Shown here one piece after another: positions 32,552 through 40,749 of a DNA stretch of 64,000 bases (position 1 is its first letter; every line of letters starts with the position of its first letter). The translations under genes and the position numbers were made by a program. The DNA comes from Rubrobacter xylanophilus DSM 9941 (GTDB lineage Bacteria > Actinomycetota > Rubrobacteria > Rubrobacterales > Rubrobacteraceae): assembly GCF_000014185.1 (NCBI RefSeq), contig NC_008148.1, positions 2,832,001 to 2,896,000 of the forward strand, read 5' to 3'. The notes under the pieces were generated by a model. The model had not been told where the DNA came from. It ran no database searches and was given only the letters and a program-made list of their open reading frames with translations.

Positions 32552-33382
32552 GTGCATCCCCGGCGCACACGGGAGACCGGAGCCCTGGAGCTGTGGTACG
32601 CGCTGGGGCGGCTCTACTCGCGGGCGAGGGGCTTCGGGAACCGGGCGGTCCGCCTGGGCTTCACGGCGACGCTGGCGAGCGGGGCGCTCGTGCTGCTCTC
32701 CGCCCCGCTCTTCGGCACCGGGTGGGCGGGGCCTTTCGCCGGCGCGATCCCGCCGCTGCTCGGGACGCTGGCCGGGGCCGCGCTCTACGCGGCGGAGACC
32801 CTTCGGTTCAGCAGGCGGGAGCGCTCCCTCCGGGAGGCCCTGCGGCACGCCGGGCAGGACCCCCGCCGCCCCGCCCGGGACGGGCTCGCGGCCTACTACG
32901 ACGACCAGCTCATCCTGTTGCGCAGCGAGTACGAGTACCTCCTCACCCGGGGCGCCGCCCGGTCGGCCCGGCTCCTCGAGGAGACCTTCGGCTTCGCCCC
33001 GGAGGACCCCTTCGAGACCGGGCCGCTCAACGTCGCCCCGGACACGGAGGAGATGCGGGGGCTCCGGGAGCGGTGGGAGCGCAGGATCTCGATGCTCCAG
33101 GCCCACGGCAGAGAGCCGCCGGAGCTCGGGTTGCGGGAGGACCGGGCCTACGAGGTCTTCCCCAGGGAGATGACCGTCCCCGCGGAGCTCGCCACCCGGG
33201 AGGCCTACCTGACGATCTCCCGGAGGCTCATCTCCGAGCGCTACGGCAGGGACCCGCTCGGGCCGAGAGGAGCGGCGCCGGAGGGCGCGGACGAGCTCCG
33301 GCGGAGGATAGAGCGCGACCTCGCCGAGCACGCCCGGCTCACGGGGCGACCATACCGGCGGCCAGGATCCGCAGCCAGATAA
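32552..33382 (+). CDS. Membrane protein of unknown function with charged C-terminal domain
   Basis: 276 residues. Two membrane helices at about 30-75, then a soluble Arg/Glu-rich domain of about 190 residues with predicted helices. No family recognised. The GTG start lies 7 nt after TAGAAT and has no ribosome site, so it is taken as leaderless; the frame has no better start. Its last 44 nt overlap the end of the convergent Yip1-like gene. Confidence 0.65.
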   Translation: MHPRRTRETGALELWYALGRLYSRARGFGNRAVRLGFTATLASGALVLLSAPLFGTGWAGPFAGAIPPLLGTLAGAALYAAETLRFSRRERSLREALRHAGQDPRRPARDGLAAYYDDQLILLRSEYEYLLTRGAARSARLLEETFGFAPEDPFETGPLNVAPDTEEMRGLRERWERRISMLQAHGREPPELGLREDRAYEVFPREMTVPAELATREAYLTISRRLISERYGRDPLGPRGAAPEGADELRRRIERDLAEHARLTGRPYRRPGSAAR

Positions 33383-33929
33383 GGGCCACCCCCAGCGGGA
33401 CGAAGCAGGAGAGCGCGGTCACCAGCGCCGTCAGGGAGGAGGTCCGGTAGACGTAGCGGACCCCGAAGCCCATCAGCACCAGCAGGGAGTAGGTCACCGC
33501 CAGCGCCCCGAGCGCCGGTATCCAGGCCAGGGACATGGCGCCGAAGGCGTAGGCCGCGACCCTGTAGACCCCCCGGAAGTCCGCCACCCGCCCGACGAAG
33601 GTCCTTATGGCGAGCAGGTAGACCGCCGCCACCACCCCGACGAAGACCGGCGAGAGGAGGGCGGCCAGCAGGGCCTGAAGCAGGGTCATCCCCGCCTCCG
33701 CCGCGCCCAGGTTGCCGGCCAGAAGCCCCGAGCCGAGGGCCACGGCGGCCCCCAGCAGGGCCGAGAACGCCCCGACCAGGAGGGCGAAGAGGGCGGGCTC
33801 CCGCAGGGGGCCCTCCACCGGGAGCCCCACGTAGAACCGGCGGGGCGAGAGCAGCACCGCCCGCAGCACCGCGAGGGCGCTGCCGAGCGGGCGTCGGGGG
33901 TCGAACTCCGGGGCCTTCGCCTGCTGCAT
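33339..33929 (-). CDS. Yip1-domain membrane protein
   Basis: 196 residues with five hydrophobic segments. A short N-terminal soluble part, then S-P-R-R-F-Y, a pattern common at the first helix of bacterial Yip1-domain proteins, and F-R-G-V-Y-R-V-A-A-Y in the middle. Function in bacteria unknown. TATAAT at 33945-33940 lies 10 nt before the ATG, with no ribosome site, suggesting a leaderless message. Confidence 0.65.
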   Translation of the reverse strand: MQQAKAPEFDPRRPLGSALAVLRAVLLSPRRFYVGLPVEGPLREPALFALLVGAFSALLGAAVALGSGLLAGNLGAAEAGMTLLQALLAALLSPVFVGVVAAVYLLAIRTFVGRVADFRGVYRVAAYAFGAMSLAWIPALGALAVTYSLLVLMGFGVRYVYRTSSLTALVTALSCFVPLGVALIWLRILAAGMVAP

Positions 33930-33939
33930 GACTGGGGAG

Positions 33940-33994
33940 ATTATAGACGGGAGGGGAGGGCGAGCTTGTCAAACCGTTTACCCGAACATAGACT
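33940..33994. promoter_or_regulatory. Divergent promoters of the Yip1-like gene and the next gene
   Basis: Minus strand: TATAAT at 33945-33940. Plus strand: TTGTCA at 33966-33971, 17-nt spacer, TAGACT at 33989-33994, about 28 nt before the next gene's ATG. A minus-strand TTGACA (33972-33967) overlaps the plus -35 box but is 21 nt from the minus -10. Confidence 0.5.
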
Positions 33995-34022
33995 AAGGGT
34001 GGCGGCGGAGGTCTCGTAAAGG

Positions 34023-34550
34023 ATGCTCAGGGCGTACATATTCCCCACCCTCGCGGCGGAGGCTGTCCTTCTCTCGGCAGGCGGGCTCGTGTTGCCCGAG
34101 GAGAGGTTGGTCCCGGCGGCGCTGGCCGTCCTGGTGGTCGTGCCCGCGCTGGTCTTCGCGGTGCGGCGCTGGACCGGGAGCCTCTCCTACCAGGTACGCC
34201 GGCTCTCCCCGGAGCAGATAACCGCCGCCCGCGGGCCGCGCCGGGAGCCCCGGGAGCAGACCCCCGAGGAGCTGGCCGACTCCATAGTCGAGCGGACCGG
34301 CGAGATCCGGCGGGCGCTCGCCGACTCCCCCTCGGAGGTACGCATCGAGATGTGCGCCATGGGCTACAGGGCGTGCGCGAACGACATGATCACGCTGACC
34401 CACAGGATAAACGAGGAGCTCAAGAGCGCCGGCCTGCTGCGGAGGATGCGCCTCAGGCGGGCCCGCAACCGGGCAATAGAGGCCCTCTCGGCCACCCGGG
34501 AGTCCCTCCCCCCCGGCGCCCTGCGCACGACCCGCCAGGAGCACCAGTAG
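34023..34550 (+). CDS. Hypothetical protein with two membrane helices
   Basis: 175 residues. Two hydrophobic helices in the first 50 residues, then a basic, helical cytoplasmic part (E-E-L-A-D-S-I-V-E-R-T-G-E-I-R near 90). Three cysteines or methionines around 115-125 do not form a known motif. No family recognised. ATG with GGAGG about 11 nt upstream and AAAGG adjacent. Convergent with the NifU-domain gene. Confidence 0.65.
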   Translation: MLRAYIFPTLAAEAVLLSAGGLVLPEERLVPAALAVLVVVPALVFAVRRWTGSLSYQVRRLSPEQITAARGPRREPREQTPEELADSIVERTGEIRRALADSPSEVRIEMCAMGYRACANDMITLTHRINEELKSAGLLRRMRLRRARNRAIEALSATRESLPPGALRTTRQEHQ

Positions 34551-34559
34551 CGGGGGCGG

Positions 34560-34802
34560 CTAGACCGCCAGGATCTCCCTGACCTCCGGGACCTCGCGCC
34601 TGATCAGGCTCTCTATGGCGTAGACGAAGTCCAGCTGGGAGAGCGGGCAGCCGCTGCAGGCCCCGAGCATCTGGATCTTCACGGAGCCCGTCTCCTCGTC
34701 GCAGTCCACCACCCGGGCGTCCCCGCCGTCGGCCTGCATAGCCGGACGAACCTTCCCCAACGCGGCCTCGACCCTGCTGCGCATGTCCGGCTTCGCTTCC
34801 AT
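34560..34802 (-). CDS. NifU C-terminal-domain iron-sulfur carrier
   Basis: 80 residues, the single Nfu domain. G-D-A-R-V-V-D-C-D near residue 28 and the cluster motif G-A-C-S-G-C-P-L-S with its C-x-x-C pair. Such proteins carry a 4Fe-4S cluster to client apoproteins. TATAAT at 34818-34813 lies 10 nt before the ATG without a ribosome site, so the message is likely leaderless. No suf genes nearby. Confidence 0.9.
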   Translation of the reverse strand: MEAKPDMRSRVEAALGKVRPAMQADGGDARVVDCDEETGSVKIQMLGACSGCPLSQLDFVYAIESLIRREVPEVREILAV

Positions 34803-34812
34803 CGCAAGGGCG

Positions 34813-34829
34813 ATTATATCCGGTAGAAT
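34813..34829. promoter_or_regulatory. Back-to-back -10 boxes for the NifU-domain gene and the M24 peptidase gene
   Basis: TATAAT on the minus strand (34818-34813) and TAGAAT on the plus strand (34824-34829), 5 nt apart. The plus transcript would have a leader of about 40 nt with its own ribosome site; the minus one would be leaderless. Confidence 0.5.
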
Positions 34830-34877
34830 GGCCGCGGAGATCCCCTTGAGAAGTCCTCTTCCGCGAAAGGAGCGGCC

Positions 34878-36038
34878 ATGGAACCAGCGGGCGGGCGAGA
34901 TATGCTGGTCATCGCGGCGCCGGAGCATGACGCCGCGGCCTACCATCTCACGGGCTTTCTGGCGCCGGACCCGGTGATCTTCTTCCGCGTCGGCGGCAGG
35001 GGGCACCTGGCGGTCTCCGCGATGGAGTACCCCCGGGCGCGCAGGGAGGCCCGGGTGGAGGAGGTGCTCTCGTTCGACGAGCTGGGGGTGGAGGAGCTGG
35101 CGCGCGAGCTGCGCGACGGTCACCGGGCCTACGCCGCCGCGGCAGCGCGGGCGCTCCTGGAGCGGAGCGCGAAGAGCGTGGCGGTGCCCCCGGGCCTCGG
35201 CGTGGCCTACGCCGACGAGCTGCGCGCCCGGGGCGTGGAGCTCTCCCCCGACGGGCCGCTCTTCTCCCGGATGCGGCGCCGCAAGACGGAGCGGGAGATC
35301 TCCTGCATAGAGAGGACCCAGCGGGCGGTCGAGGAGGCCTGCCAGCGCGCGCTCGGCATCCTCCGGGAGGCCGGCGTCGGGGAAGGCGGCGCGCTCTCCT
35401 GGCGCGGCGAGCCCCTGACCAGCGAGCGGCTGCGCTCCGAGATAGACGTCGAGCTGCTCCGCAGGGGGTGCGCCGCGGAGGGGACCATCGTCGCCGGGGG
35501 CCCGCAGGCGGCCGACCCGCACGAGCGCGGGAGCGGCCCGCTGCGCGCCGGGGAGACGATCATCGTGGACGTCTTCCCGAGGGACCAGCGCACCCGCTAC
35601 TACGCCGACATGACCCGCACCTTCGTCAAGGGCGAGCCGGACGGGAAGCTGGTGCGGATGCACGAGGCGGTGCTCGAGGCGCAACGGGCGGCGCTGGGCA
35701 TGATCCGGGCCGGCGTAAACGGCCGGGACGTCCACCGGAAGGTCTCCGAGGTGCTGCACGAGGCCGGCTACAAGACCGCCCTGCACGACCGGCGGGAGGG
35801 CCGGCCGCTCACAGAGGGGTTCATGCACGGCACCGGCCACGGGGTGGGGCTCGAGATCCACGAGGCCCCCCGGATCTCGACGGCCGACGAGGAGCTGCTC
35901 GCCGGGGACGTGGTGACGGTGGAGCCGGGGGTCTACGACCCGGAGGTGGGGGGCGTCAGGATCGAGGACCTCGTCGTGGTTACCGAGGAGGGCTGCAGGA
36001 ACCTGACCCGGTTCCCAAAGGAGCTCGTGGTCCCCTGA
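34878..36038 (+). CDS. M24-family aminopeptidase (Xaa-Pro dipeptidase type)
   Basis: 386 residues. Creatinase-like N-terminal domain to about 140, then the pita-bread metallopeptidase domain: metal ligands in I-V-D-V-F-P-R-D and Y-A-D-M-T-R, H-G-T-G-H-G-V-G-L, V-E-P-G-V-Y, and V-R-I-E-D-L. Likely cleaves the bond before proline in dipeptides or small peptides in the cytoplasm. ATG with AAAGGAG 7 nt upstream. The cupin gene follows 16 nt later. Confidence 0.9.
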   Translation: MEPAGGRDMLVIAAPEHDAAAYHLTGFLAPDPVIFFRVGGRGHLAVSAMEYPRARREARVEEVLSFDELGVEELARELRDGHRAYAAAAARALLERSAKSVAVPPGLGVAYADELRARGVELSPDGPLFSRMRRRKTEREISCIERTQRAVEEACQRALGILREAGVGEGGALSWRGEPLTSERLRSEIDVELLRRGCAAEGTIVAGGPQAADPHERGSGPLRAGETIIVDVFPRDQRTRYYADMTRTFVKGEPDGKLVRMHEAVLEAQRAALGMIRAGVNGRDVHRKVSEVLHEAGYKTALHDRREGRPLTEGFMHGTGHGVGLEIHEAPRISTADEELLAGDVVTVEPGVYDPEVGGVRIEDLVVVTEEGCRNLTRFPKELVVP

Positions 36039-36054
36039 AAGAGAGGAGGCGACC

Positions 36055-36378
36055 TTGGAGGTCAGGGACATACGGGAGGGGATCTCCTTCTCCGAAGAGA
36101 AGATGCGCAAGGTCTCCCTCTTCGACTCGCCGCGCCTGTTCTGCGACCTGTACTGCCTGCTGCCGGGCCAGGAGCAGCGGGTGCACGCCCACGAGGGCTC
36201 GGACAAGGTCTACTACGTGGTCGAGGGCACGGGGCGGTTCACCGTCGGGGAGGAGGAGCGCGACCTCTCCGAGGGGCACGCGGTGGTCGCCCGGGCGGGC
36301 GTCCCCCACGGGGTCAGAAACGCCTCGCGCGGCGCTCTGGTGCTCCTGGTAACCATGGCCCCTCCGCCCCGGCACTAG
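36055..36378 (+). CDS. Cupin-domain protein
   Basis: 107 residues, one small beta-barrel. H-A-H-E-G-S-D-K-V-Y-Y-V-V-E-G-T-G (cupin motif 1 with His, His and Glu-type ligands) and V-A-R-A-G-V-P-H-G-V-R-N (motif 2 His). Metal binding is likely, but the substrate cannot be told. TTG start with GAGGAGG 6 nt upstream, cotranscribed with the M24 peptidase. Confidence 0.85.
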   Translation: MEVRDIREGISFSEEKMRKVSLFDSPRLFCDLYCLLPGQEQRVHAHEGSDKVYYVVEGTGRFTVGEEERDLSEGHAVVARAGVPHGVRNASRGALVLLVTMAPPPRH

Positions 36379-36395
36379 CGGGGCCCCAAAGCCCT

Positions 36396-36938
36396 CTAGG
36401 CCTTCAGCCTCTCCAGGAACTCCTTCCTGAACTTGGCCACCTTGGGGGCGATGACGACCCGGCAGTAGGGCTGGTCGGGGTTGCGCCGGAAGTAGTCCCG
36501 GTGGTACTCCTCGGCCGGGTAGAACGCCGTGAACGGGGCCACCTCGGTCACGATGGGCCCGTCCCAGATCCCCCGGGCCTCGAGCTCCGAGATCACCTCC
36601 TCCGCCGTCCTCCGCTGCTCCTCGTCGTGGTAGAAGATCACCGAGCGGTACTGCGGCCCCACGTCCGGCCCCTGGCGGTCCTTCGTCGTGGGGTCGTGCA
36701 CCGCGAAGAAGACCTCGAGGAGCTCCCGGTAGGAGATCTCGCGCGGGTCGAACGAGACCTGCACGACCTCCGCGTGCCCCGTCAGCCCGGTGCACACCTG
36801 CTCGTAGGTGGGCCGCTCCACGTGCCCGCCGGAGTAGCCGGGCTCGACCCTCCGCACGCCCCTGAGCTCGTCGAAGACCGCCTCCACGCACCAGAAGCAG
36901 CCTCCCCCCAGCGTGGCCGTCTCGAGCCTCCCGTCCAT
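36396..36938 (-). CDS. msrA: Peptide methionine (S)-sulfoxide reductase
   Basis: 180 residues. G-G-C-F-W-C-V-E with catalytic Cys14, G-Y-S-G-G, H-A-E-V-V-Q-V, H-D-P-T-T, G-P-Q-Y-R-S and the C-terminal K-F-R-K-E-F are typical MsrA motifs. Repairs oxidised methionine in proteins. The ATG at 36938 is chosen; a -10-like TATCCT lies 9 nt before it. Convergent with the cupin gene. Confidence 0.93.
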   Translation of the reverse strand: MDGRLETATLGGGCFWCVEAVFDELRGVRRVEPGYSGGHVERPTYEQVCTGLTGHAEVVQVSFDPREISYRELLEVFFAVHDPTTKDRQGPDVGPQYRSVIFYHDEEQRRTAEEVISELEARGIWDGPIVTEVAPFTAFYPAEEYHRDYFRRNPDQPYCRVVIAPKVAKFRKEFLERLKA

Positions 36939-36988
36939 ACGCCGCTGAGGATACCACGCCGCCGGGGTCCCGGCCCCCGCCCGGAGCA

Positions 36989-36994
36989 TATAAT
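36989..36994 (+). promoter_or_regulatory. -10 box of a leaderless gene
   Basis: Perfect TATAAT, 9 nt before the GTG of the PGPGW-like protein, with no ribosome site between. Confidence 0.55.
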
Positions 36995-37003
36995 CTGTGG
37001 GCC

Positions 37004-37438
37004 GTGCTTCAGAGAGCGAGACAGAGCTGGCGGACCTTCCGGCAGAGCCCGCCGGGGCAGCGCTTCCAGGAGCGCTACAGGCGCCGGCAGCGCCGGCACA
37101 GGGGTCCCTTCGACCCCGCCCGGATCTTCTACGTCTCCGCGGGCGGGGCGCTCGCGCTGGCCAGCGCCCTGCTCGGGTGGGCCCCGGGGCTGGGCTGGGT
37201 GACGTTCTTCATCGGGCTGGCGCTGGTGGCCGGCGAGCTCCGGCCGGTGGCCGTCTTTCTCGACTGGCTGGAGGTGAGGCTGCGGCGGGCGTACGGCGGG
37301 CTGCGCTCCCTGTGGGAGCGCTCGCCCGGCGCCGTCCGGGTCCTCATCTCCGCCGCGGCGCTCGCCTGCGCCGCGGCCCTCGGCTACGGGGCCTACTACC
37401 TGCTCTTCGGCGCCCCGGGCGCCCTCATCCCGCTCTAG
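37004..37438 (+). CDS. PGPGW-type actinobacterial transmembrane protein
   Basis: 144 residues. Very basic N-terminus, then three hydrophobic helices; G-W-A-P-G-L-G-W-V-T-F-F-I-G-L-A-L-V-A-G-E follows the P-G-P-G-W signature of a small family of actinobacterial membrane proteins without known function. GTG start close behind TATAAT, apparently leaderless. Tail-to-tail overlap of 4 nt with fumC. Confidence 0.65.
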   Translation: MLQRARQSWRTFRQSPPGQRFQERYRRRQRRHRGPFDPARIFYVSAGGALALASALLGWAPGLGWVTFFIGLALVAGELRPVAVFLDWLEVRLRRAYGGLRSLWERSPGAVRVLISAAALACAAALGYGAYYLLFGAPGALIPL

Positions 37439-38826
37439 CGGTCCCCGGTCATCTTGCGGGCGTCCAGCAGCCTCTCCAGCTCCTCCTCGGAGAGGTCCGT
37501 CCTCTCGCGGGCCACCTCCCGGATGGTTTTGCCGGTTCTGTAGGCCTCCTTGGAGATCTCGGCCGCCGCGTCGTAGCCGATGACCGGGGCGAGGGCGGTG
37601 GCCAGCATGAGCCCCTGCTCCACCAGCTCCGGACCCCGCCCGGTGGCCCTGAGGCCAGAGATGCACCTGTCGGTGAGGTTGGCGGCCGTGGCGGCGAGCA
37701 GGGAGGTCGACTGCAGCAGGTTGTAGGCGATGACCGGGAGCATGACGTTCAGCTCGAAGTTGCCGCTCTGCCCGCCGAGGGCGACCGTGAGGTCGTTGCC
37801 CATCACCTGGGCGCAGACCTGGCAGGCGCTCTCGGCGATCACCGGGTTCACCTTGCCGGGCATGATGGAGGAGCCCGGCTGCACCTCGGGGAGGGCCAGC
37901 TCGCCGATCCCCGCCCGCGGCCCGCTCCCCATCCAGCGGATGTCGTTGGAGATCTTCATGATGCTCCCGGCGACGGTCCTCAAGGCCCCGCCGGCGAACA
38001 CCGCGGCGTCCATGGCGCTCTGGGCCTGGAAGTGGTTCTCCGTCTCGCGCACCTCCACCCCGAAGCGGCGGGAGAGGCGCTCGCAGACGCGCCGGGCGAA
38101 CTCCGGGTGGGTGTTGACCCCGGTGCCCACGGCGGTGCCGCCCAGGGCGACCTCGGAGAGGTCCTCGGCGGCCCTCCTCAGGCGCCGGAGGCCGCGCTCT
38201 ATCTGCCCGGCGTAGCCGGCGAACTCCTGGCCGAGCCGGATCGGGGTGGCGTCCTGCAGGTGGGTGCGGCCGGTCTTGATCACGCCGTCGAACTCGCGGG
38301 CCTTCTCCTCCAGCGCCCGCTGCATCCCCTCCAGCGCCGGGAACAGATCCTCCTTGAAGGAGATCAGGACCGAGAGGTGTATGGCCGTCGGGATCACGTC
38401 GTTCGAGGACTGGCCCTTGTTGACGTGGTCGTTGGGATGGACGGGGTCGCGGGAGCCGACCTTGCCGCCCAGGAGCTGGATGGCCCGGTTGGCGATGACC
38501 TCGTTGGCGTTCATGTTGGTGGAGGTGCCGCTGCCGGTCTGGAAGACGTCCACCACGAAGTGCTCGTCGAGGGCGCCCTCCACCACCTCCTCCGCGGCCC
38601 GCACGATGGCGTCCCTGAGCCTGCCGTCCAGCAGCCCCAGCTCGTTGTTCACCACCGCGGCCTCCAGCTTTATGGCCCCGAGCGCCTGGATGAACCGCCG
38701 GGGGAGCCGCAGGCCGCTTATGGGGAAGTTCTCGACCGCCCGCTGGGTCTGGGCCCCGTAGAGGGCCTCCTCGGGAACCCGGACCTCCCCCATGGAGTCG
38801 CGCTCCGTCCGGTATTCTCGGGTCAT
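37435..38826 (-). CDS. fumC: Fumarate hydratase, class II
   Basis: 463 residues. Signature G-S-S-I-M-P-G-K-V-N-P, catalytic T-G-R-T-H-L-Q-D-A-T-P, S-S-N-D-V-I-P-T and Q-T-G-S-G-T-S-T-N-M-N. Interconverts fumarate and malate in the TCA cycle; oxygen-stable, without an iron-sulfur cluster. GGGAGGG lies 5 nt before the ATG. Its promoter region, shared with the DUF1802 gene, contains a perfect inverted repeat. Confidence 0.95.
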   Translation of the reverse strand: MTREYRTERDSMGEVRVPEEALYGAQTQRAVENFPISGLRLPRRFIQALGAIKLEAAVVNNELGLLDGRLRDAIVRAAEEVVEGALDEHFVVDVFQTGSGTSTNMNANEVIANRAIQLLGGKVGSRDPVHPNDHVNKGQSSNDVIPTAIHLSVLISFKEDLFPALEGMQRALEEKAREFDGVIKTGRTHLQDATPIRLGQEFAGYAGQIERGLRRLRRAAEDLSEVALGGTAVGTGVNTHPEFARRVCERLSRRFGVEVRETENHFQAQSAMDAAVFAGGALRTVAGSIMKISNDIRWMGSGPRAGIGELALPEVQPGSSIMPGKVNPVIAESACQVCAQVMGNDLTVALGGQSGNFELNVMLPVIAYNLLQSTSLLAATAANLTDRCISGLRATGRGPELVEQGLMLATALAPVIGYDAAAEISKEAYRTGKTIREVARERTDLSEEELERLLDARKMTGDR

Positions 38827-38859
38827 GCGTACCCTCCCATGAGTTCGTCATATAATCGG

Positions 38860-38886
38860 CCGTATAAAACAGGTCGCATTATACGG
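38860..38886. promoter_or_regulatory. Dyad in the fumC / DUF1802 divergent control region
   Basis: CCGTATAA, 11 nt, TTATACGG: a perfect 8-bp inverted repeat over 27 bp. AT-rich -10-like hexamers for both directions lie inside or at its edge (TTATAC plus; TTTATA and TTATAT minus). It fits a regulator site for one or both genes; no regulator gene is adjacent. Confidence 0.5.
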
Positions 38887-38899
38887 GAGGAGGTTTCGC

Positions 38900-39499
38900 T
38901 TGGGTCCTTCCCAGCACGGCACGCTGAGGCACGCGCTCAAGGAGTGGGCGGTGGCCGTCCGGGCGCTGGAGCGGGGCGCGACGGCGCTGGTGGTCCGCAA
39001 GGGCGGCATCCGGGAGAAGGCCTTCGCCGTGCCCCGGCGGCGCTTTCTGCTGCTGCCGGGCTACGAGCACCAGCGCCCGGAGCTCATAAAGCCCCGCTTC
39101 CGCGGCCTGATGGAGGGCCTCTCCGGGCTCGACGACTCCGGGCCGCTGCGCTTCACCTCCTTCGCCGAGGTGCGCTCGGCCCACGAGGTCTCCGAGCCCG
39201 GGTCGCTGGCCGCGATCGAACCCCACCACATGTGGACGCCGGAGTACGCCGAGAGCCGCTTCCGGTGGCGCCCGAAGAAGCCGCTGACGGTCCTGCTCCT
39301 GAGGACCTACCTGCTCCCCGAGCCGGTCGAGCTCCCCTACCGCGAGGCCTACGGGGGGTGCAAGTCCTGGATCGAGCTGGAGGAGGAGGTCTCCGTCGCC
39401 GGGGCGCGCCCGGCGCTGGACGACGAGGCCTTCGAGCGGCTCGCGGGGCCCGCGCTCGCGGTGCTGCAAAGGCTGGAGCCCGCGCCGGTGGGGGGCTAG
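38900..39499 (+). CDS. DUF1802 protein
   Basis: 199 residues matching DUF1802: L-K-E-W-A-V-A-V-R-A-L-E near residue 13, a R-K-G-G-I-R-E motif, and F-L-L-L-P-G-Y-E-H-Q with H-M-W-T in the centre. Function unknown. The TTG start has GGGAGGAGG 8 nt upstream. First gene of a plus-strand group with two membrane-TPR proteins. Confidence 0.8.
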   Translation: MGPSQHGTLRHALKEWAVAVRALERGATALVVRKGGIREKAFAVPRRRFLLLPGYEHQRPELIKPRFRGLMEGLSGLDDSGPLRFTSFAEVRSAHEVSEPGSLAAIEPHHMWTPEYAESRFRWRPKKPLTVLLLRTYLLPEPVELPYREAYGGCKSWIELEEEVSVAGARPALDDEAFERLAGPALAVLQRLEPAPVGG

Positions 39500-39511
39500 G
39501 GGGCCGGTGTC

Positions 39512-40114
39512 TTGAGCCAGGCGGCGTTCTCGGCCCTCCTCATCCTCCTGGTCCTGCTCGCGACCCTCTACACCATCTACGCGGGCAACAGGGACCTGAT
39601 CCGGGCCCGCGCCTGGGGCGAGCTCTTTCGGCGGGCGCTGCCCTTCCTGGCCCTGCTGGTGATGGCCTCCACGGTGCTCTTTGTCCGGAACCTGCAGCAG
39701 GGCTGGGCGATGCTCGCCTGGTTCGCCCTCTTCGGCCTCCTCATAGTCCTCTCCAGCGTGCTCTCGGTCCCGGCGGAGGAGCGGAAGGCGGGCCGCGCCT
39801 TCCGGCGCGGGGACTACGCGGCCGCCGCCGACCTCTACCGCGCGCTGGTGGAGAAGCGCCCCCTGGCCCGCAACTACGCCTTTCTGGGCGCGGCGCTCGG
39901 GGCCTCCGGGCGGCTGGAGGAGTCGGTCGAGGCCTCCACGGAGGCCATAAACAGGGACCCGGAGTACGGGCTGGCCTACTACAACCGGGCGCTGGTCCTC
40001 CGCCAGCTCAGGAAAAAGAGCCGGGCGCGCAAGGACCTGGAGCGGGCGCTCGAAGCCGACCTCCCCCGCCGCTTCAGGTCCGCCGTCCGCGGGCAGCTCG
40101 AAGAGCTGCGATGA
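39512..40114 (+). CDS. Membrane-anchored TPR protein (first of two)
   Basis: 200 residues. Three hydrophobic helices in the first 85 residues, then about two and a half tetratricopeptide repeats (R-A-F-R-R-G-D-Y-A-A-A-A-D-L-Y, D-P-E-Y-G-L-A-Y-Y-N-R-A). The TPR part probably binds a partner protein at the membrane. TTG start 12 nt after DUF1802. The next gene has the same layout and similar sequence throughout, overlapping by 4 nt: a tandem duplication. Confidence 0.75.
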   Translation: MSQAAFSALLILLVLLATLYTIYAGNRDLIRARAWGELFRRALPFLALLVMASTVLFVRNLQQGWAMLAWFALFGLLIVLSSVLSVPAEERKAGRAFRRGDYAAAADLYRALVEKRPLARNYAFLGAALGASGRLEESVEASTEAINRDPEYGLAYYNRALVLRQLRKKSRARKDLERALEADLPRRFRSAVRGQLEELR

Positions 40115-40725
40115 ACCTCCTCTACTCCACCCTCGCCGCCCTGGCCGTCCTGGGGCTCTTCGTGGTCCTGATCTGGCGCCAGAACAGAGATCTGCTGCGG
40201 GCCCGCGCCTACCGGGACTTTTTCCTGCGCCTGATCCCGCCGCTCTCCACCGCCGTCTTCGTGGTGGGGCTGCCACTGGTCCTGAGGCTCGCCACCGTGG
40301 AGAACTACGGCGCGGTGCTGCTGGCCTACCTGGCGGGCGCGGCCCTGCTGACGGCCATCATCTCCCGCTCGGTGGCCCCCGAGGAGCGCCGGGCGGTCTC
40401 CGCCTTCCGCAAGGGGGAGTACGAGAAGGCCGCCGCGATCTACGAGGACCTCATCTCCCGCCGCCCCCTGGCCCGCCACTACTCGGCGCTCGCCGCCTGC
40501 ATGGACGCCGCGGGCAACCCCCACGCCGCCCTGGAGGCCGCCGAGCGCGCCATAAAGCAGGACCCCAGGCTCGGCATCGCCTACTACAACCGGGCCTCGG
40601 CGCTCGCGGCCCTGGGCGAGCGCCGCAGGGCGAGATCCGACCTGGAGATGGTCTTCCGCACCGACTCCAACCGACGCCTGCGGCGCGCCGCCGAGGAGGC
40701 CCTGAGAAGCCTGGAGAAGGTCTAG
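40111..40725 (+). CDS. Membrane-anchored TPR protein (second of two)
   Basis: 204 residues, paralogue of the preceding protein: shared R-D-L-L/I-R-A-R-A near residue 26, three hydrophobic helices, R-x-x-x-A-F-R-K-G-E-Y, R-R-P-L-A-R, and A-Y-Y-N-R-A. Two to three TPR repeats occupy the C-terminal half. ATG overlaps the stop of its twin (ATGA). Function unknown; a pair working as a hetero-oligomer is plausible. Confidence 0.75.
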   Translation: MNLLYSTLAALAVLGLFVVLIWRQNRDLLRARAYRDFFLRLIPPLSTAVFVVGLPLVLRLATVENYGAVLLAYLAGAALLTAIISRSVAPEERRAVSAFRKGEYEKAAAIYEDLISRRPLARHYSALAACMDAAGNPHAALEAAERAIKQDPRLGIAYYNRASALAALGERRRARSDLEMVFRTDSNRRLRRAAEEALRSLEKV

Positions 40726-40749
40726 GGCTCCCGCCGCGGGGGCGCGGCC

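Noticed and set aside
33967-33972. Minus-strand TTGACA as -35 of the Yip1-like gene
   Set aside because: The spacer to its TATAAT is 21 nt, outside the working range.
36997-40725. Plus-strand open frame of 1242 codons
   Set aside because: Runs through fumC (antisense), DUF1802 and TPR genes in the wrong frame; repetitive Arg/Gly/Ala composition. A shadow.
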